DNA of 7,460 nucleotides. Origin: Bacillota bacterium. GTDB lineage: Bacteria; Bacillota; Clostridia; Acetivibrionales; DSM-1351. How positions within the stretch are numbered: position 1 is the first letter of the stretch; each line of letters begins with the position of its first letter. The stretch is from positions 1 to 7,460 of the forward strand of contig JAEWST010000130.1 of the NCBI GenBank assembly GCA_023398105.1, written 5' to 3'. This document shows positions 5,636-7,460 of the stretch, one piece after another. The notes under the pieces are model-generated. The model was not told where the DNA came from. It was given only the letters and a program-made list of their open reading frames with translations, and ran no database searches. Both the position numbers and the translations under genes were made by a program.

Positions 5636-6058
5636 ATGCCAGAATTAAAAGATGCACAAATCAGAAGAAAAGAACTTGAACAAAAAAAGAGAAAGGAAAA
5701 GCTCGAAAAAGAATTTGCAAATGAACAAGAAATTCAAAATAAGATTTTTACTACAATAGAAAAATATACAGATTCAACAAATAAAGCTCAAATAATTATA
5801 GATGGGAAACTACAATCTTTATATATTGGCTTAATAGACAGCGATAAAAGAGAGCATAAAACAGTTTTGTTATCGTCAGAGGATTATAAGGCGTTGTTTA
5901 GTCAGATAGATTCAATAGAAGGTGCAATAGTAAAAAATAATCTTTTTGAATATGTTGATAATCATCAGGATATAAAGCAATTATATGATAATAAGTATCA
6001 TGTCATTTATGGATGGTCATTATTGGCAGATAAAATTTATCTGGAAGTTATATGGTAA
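5636..6058 (+). CDS. Hypothetical 140-aa protein with charged N-terminal helix
   Basis: No family is recognised. Residues about 1-35 are a highly charged Lys/Glu/Arg/Gln helix (KELEQKKRKEKLEKEF) likely to form a coiled coil or contact nucleic acid or a partner protein. The remainder looks like a compact alpha/beta domain with alternating hydrophobics (AQIIIDGKLQSLYIGLI, KTVLLSSEDYKALF) and ends in LEVIW. There is no signal peptide or membrane segment, so it should be cytoplasmic. ATG 5636 is the start, because GGGGAGGA (5623-5630) sits 5 nt before it; an in-frame TTG at 5621 overlaps that SD. The gene appears to be its own unit with a promoter at 5554-5582. No terminator is seen after it. Confidence 0.7.
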   Translation: MPELKDAQIRRKELEQKKRKEKLEKEFANEQEIQNKIFTTIEKYTDSTNKAQIIIDGKLQSLYIGLIDSDKREHKTVLLSSEDYKALFSQIDSIEGAIVKNNLFEYVDNHQDIKQLYDNKYHVIYGWSLLADKIYLEVIW

Positions 6059-6173
6059 AAAACTCAAAATGCTCACGTTATAAGGCACTTGTAATTACTA
6101 GTATTGGCAGTTTTGGCTAAATGGAGTGGACAAATGCTCAGAAATATTATTTTTTTGAAAGTACTAATATTTT

Positions 6174-6201
6174 TTGATAAATAGTAGAAATTTTATATAA
6201 T
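6174..6201 (+). promoter_or_regulatory. Promoter of the exonuclease gene
   Basis: TTGATA (6174-6179), a 16-nt spacer and a perfect TATAAT (6196-6201) make this one of the best promoters in the window. Transcription would begin near 6208, leaving a leader of about 100 nt that contains the lone inverted-repeat end at 6242-6280 and its hairpin. Confidence 0.6.
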
Positions 6202-6241
6202 AATTGCCACAGCACTTTATTTTTTAAATTGCAAATTTTTA

Positions 6242-6284
6242 GTAATATACTCATTTTTCCCACATAAAATCTATCGGTGTGGGA
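6242..6284 (+). repeat. Lone end of the inverted-repeat element, with a 7-bp hairpin
   Basis: The stretch with actc, tttcccac and aaatctatcggtgt matches the left terminus of the element at 6938-7284 in order and orientation. Here, in addition, TCCCACA (6258-6264) pairs perfectly with TGTGGGA (6278-6284) around a 13-nt loop. The hairpin ends about 16 nt before the exonuclease SD. It may be a decayed remnant of another insertion or a site reused for control of the gene. Confidence 0.6.
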
Positions 6285-6308
6285 GACTTAACGTATTATA
6301 GAGGAAAT

Positions 6309-6875
6309 ATGGATATTCTAATTGATTTAGAAGCAACTTGCTGGGAAAGGAATGAAAAAAATAAACACCCATATTCTGAAATTATTGAAATATGTGCTAT
6401 TGCTATAAATGCCAGTTTTGAGATAATTGATGAATTTTCTGAGCTTATAAAGCCGAAAGTGGAGCCTGAGTTATCTGAATATTGCATAGAACTTACAGGA
6501 ATTACCCAACAAAACATTGATAGTGCAAGAAGCTTTGAAGAGGTTATCAAAAGCTTTGATGACTGGCTATTTAAGCTTGAAAAAAAAGATAATCCAATTA
6601 AAATGATAGCATGGGGTAATTACGATCAAATTTTGTTGCGTAAAAACCTACTTATGAGTAATGCTACAGGCGAAGTCAGAAAATATTATAAAAGATTTAT
6701 TAATTTGCAGGCAAGGTTTGAGAAGCTAAAGCATATTAGTGACGGTAACTGCAAATTGACTAAAGCAATGTCTATTATTGGACAATCCTTTGAAGGAAAG
6801 GAACACAGAGGCATGGCAGATGCAAAAAATATGCTTAAGGTTTATAAATATTTGTGCTCTTATAAAACAAGATAA
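6309..6875 (+). CDS. DEDDh 3'-5' exonuclease, ERI-1/KapD-like
   Basis: This 188-aa protein is a DnaQ-like (RNase T superfamily) exonuclease that would remove nucleotides from the 3' ends of single-stranded RNA or DNA using two metal ions. All five acidic/His ligands are visible from ATG 6309: D6 and E8 in IDLEAT (Exo I), D106 in WGNYDQ (Exo II), and H166 and D171 in EHRGMAD (Exo III, the h subtype). The ELTGI segment (61-65) after the first motif is typical of the ERI-1-like/KapD group. It is a free-standing domain without polymerase or RNA-binding extensions, and cytoplasmic. ATG 6309 is preferred over an in-frame GTG at 6279, which lies inside the leader hairpin; gagg (6301-6304) precedes ATG 6309. 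It has its own promoter. Whether the substrate is RNA or DNA cannot be read from the sequence. Confidence 0.87.
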   Translation: MDILIDLEATCWERNEKNKHPYSEIIEICAIAINASFEIIDEFSELIKPKVEPELSEYCIELTGITQQNIDSARSFEEVIKSFDDWLFKLEKKDNPIKMIAWGNYDQILLRKNLLMSNATGEVRKYYKRFINLQARFEKLKHISDGNCKLTKAMSIIGQSFEGKEHRGMADAKNMLKVYKYLCSYKTR

Positions 6876-6937
6876 TATATTTCTGATAATAGCATTCTAA
6901 TAAATACAAGTTCTAGGGGGTGCCTTATTTTTTATGT

Positions 6938-7284
6938 TATTAACTCAACTTTCCCACCCAAAAAAATCTATCGGTGTTCAAACTTATCAATGGTTTGTTG
7001 CCGAAATAGTTGCATGAATTAGTAATGGCTTATCTCAGCATTTTAGCCGCCTTTCCACTTTCACCATCCATGGTTCATAGTGTGGTAAAACCGACATCGT
7101 TTCGGTTTTTCAGCAAAAAACTTAGAGCTTGCTGAACAATTGAAATATATATGAATACTAAAATCTTTGTATTAATTCAGCAAGCTTTATTCGCTCAACT
7201 AATACATGCAATTATTTCTAACCCAACGTTCCATTGATAAGTTTAACACCTACGATTTTTAACTGGGAAAATTGAGTTATTAAT
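6938..7284. mobile_element. ~347-bp MITE-like element with long terminal inverted repeats
   Basis: The left end (ttattaactcaactttccca at 6938-6957, then aaatctatcggtgttcaaacttatcaatgg to 6993) matches the reverse complement of the right end (7231-7284: ttaataactcaattttccca, then aaatcgtaggtgttaaacttatcaatgg). The match continues inwards more weakly, with gttgcatgaattagt at 7009-7023 against attgcatgtattagt at 7202-7216, so the arms are roughly 90 bp each. The core has a hairpin AAAACCGA (7087-7094)/TCGGTTTT (7102-7109) and repeated TTCAGCAA arms. No transposase frame exists. A non-autonomous element moved in trans is the likely reading, but the parent family is not recognised and no clear target duplication is seen. 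Confidence 0.7.
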
Positions 7285-7373
7285 GTCTTAAGAGATTTTA
7301 GTGGAAGTGAAAAAATGAATACCACTGTTAAATAGAGATTTTAAAAGAAATTCTAAAAAAATAGCTGATTTGT

Positions 7374-7407
7374 AAAAAACTCCGTCTTCAAATAGAAGCG
7401 GAGTTTT
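7374..7407 (-). terminator. Terminator of the tRNA-Lys gene
   Basis: ACTCCG (7379-7384) plus CTTC (7386-7389) pair with GAAG (7395-7398) plus CGGAGT (7399-7404), with one bulged T. Read on the minus strand, the hairpin follows the tRNA 3' end directly and is followed by a run of six T (complement of 7374-7379). Confidence 0.8.
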
Positions 7408-7460
7408 TGGTGCGCCATCACGGGTTCGAACCGGGGACACCCTGATTAAGAGTCAGGTGC
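7408..7460 (-). tRNA. tRNA-Lys (anticodon CTT), 3' part
   Basis: The reverse complement of 7408-7460 gives GCA, the anticodon arm CCTGA-CTCTTAA-TCAGG (perfect 5-bp stem, anticodon CTT), a 5-nt variable loop GTGTC, a T-arm with loop TTCGAAC, the 3' acceptor strand ATGGCGC, discriminator A, and an encoded CCA. The D-arm and 5' acceptor strand, about 23 nt, lie beyond the right edge. The T-stem CCCGG/CCGTG has one C-U mismatch, where CACGG would pair fully. The tRNA reads AAG lysine codons. Confidence 0.93.

Noticed and set aside
6911..6932. Terminator after the exonuclease gene (gggggtgccttatttttt)
   Set aside because: There is a T-run but no convincing stem ahead of it.
7316..7336. Tiny ORF ATG...TAG of six codons near the right end
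   Set aside because: It is too short to support, with no family or conservation evidence.

Overview
The window looks like a chromosomal segment of a low-GC Gram-positive anaerobe, most likely a clostridial (Ruminiclostridium/Clostridium-like) plant-polysaccharide degrader. The reasons are strongly AT-rich DNA, purine-rich Shine-Dalgarno (SD) sites, a family GH39 beta-xylosidase, and a tRNA-Lys(CTT) with encoded CCA. Species cannot be fixed from the sequence alone.

Layout. Positions 1-1527 hold no convincing gene. They contain two ~278-bp near-identical direct repeats (1-278 and 454-730), a diverged third copy of part of that unit between them, a 157-bp structured repeat (copy A, 958-1114) just behind a good promoter, and a ~400-nt leader with several stems ahead of the xylosidase. 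Positions 1528-3048 encode the GH39 enzyme, ended by a long hairpin (3121-3172). A second copy of the structured repeat (B, 3203-3387) precedes a promoter and a PAP2-family membrane phosphatase (3478-4119, TTG start). A truncated third copy (C, 4084-4142) supplies the last codons and stop of that gene and abuts the SD of a metal-dependent cyclase/formamidase-family enzyme (4160-4777). Then follow a small tail-anchored protein of unknown function (4886-5230), a GIY-YIG nuclease gene broken by a frameshift (5289-5539), an unknown 140-aa coiled-coil-leading protein with its own promoter (5636-6058), and a DEDDh 3'-5' exonuclease (6309-6875). The end holds a ~347-bp element with long terminal inverted repeats (6938-7284) and, on the minus strand, a tRNA-Lys(CTT) cut by the window edge with its terminator.

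All protein genes read on the plus strand. The PAP2 and cyclase genes are 40 nt apart and probably cotranscribed. The xylosidase, the 140-aa gene and the exonuclease appear to be separate units. The genes do not form one recognisable pathway.

The most distinctive content is non-coding. One repeat family has right ends that keep pairing potential while the stem sequence changes between copies, and it shares that end with the upstream direct repeats. A second inverted-repeat element has a lone end inside the exonuclease leader. No transposase, CRISPR array or complete defence system is visible.
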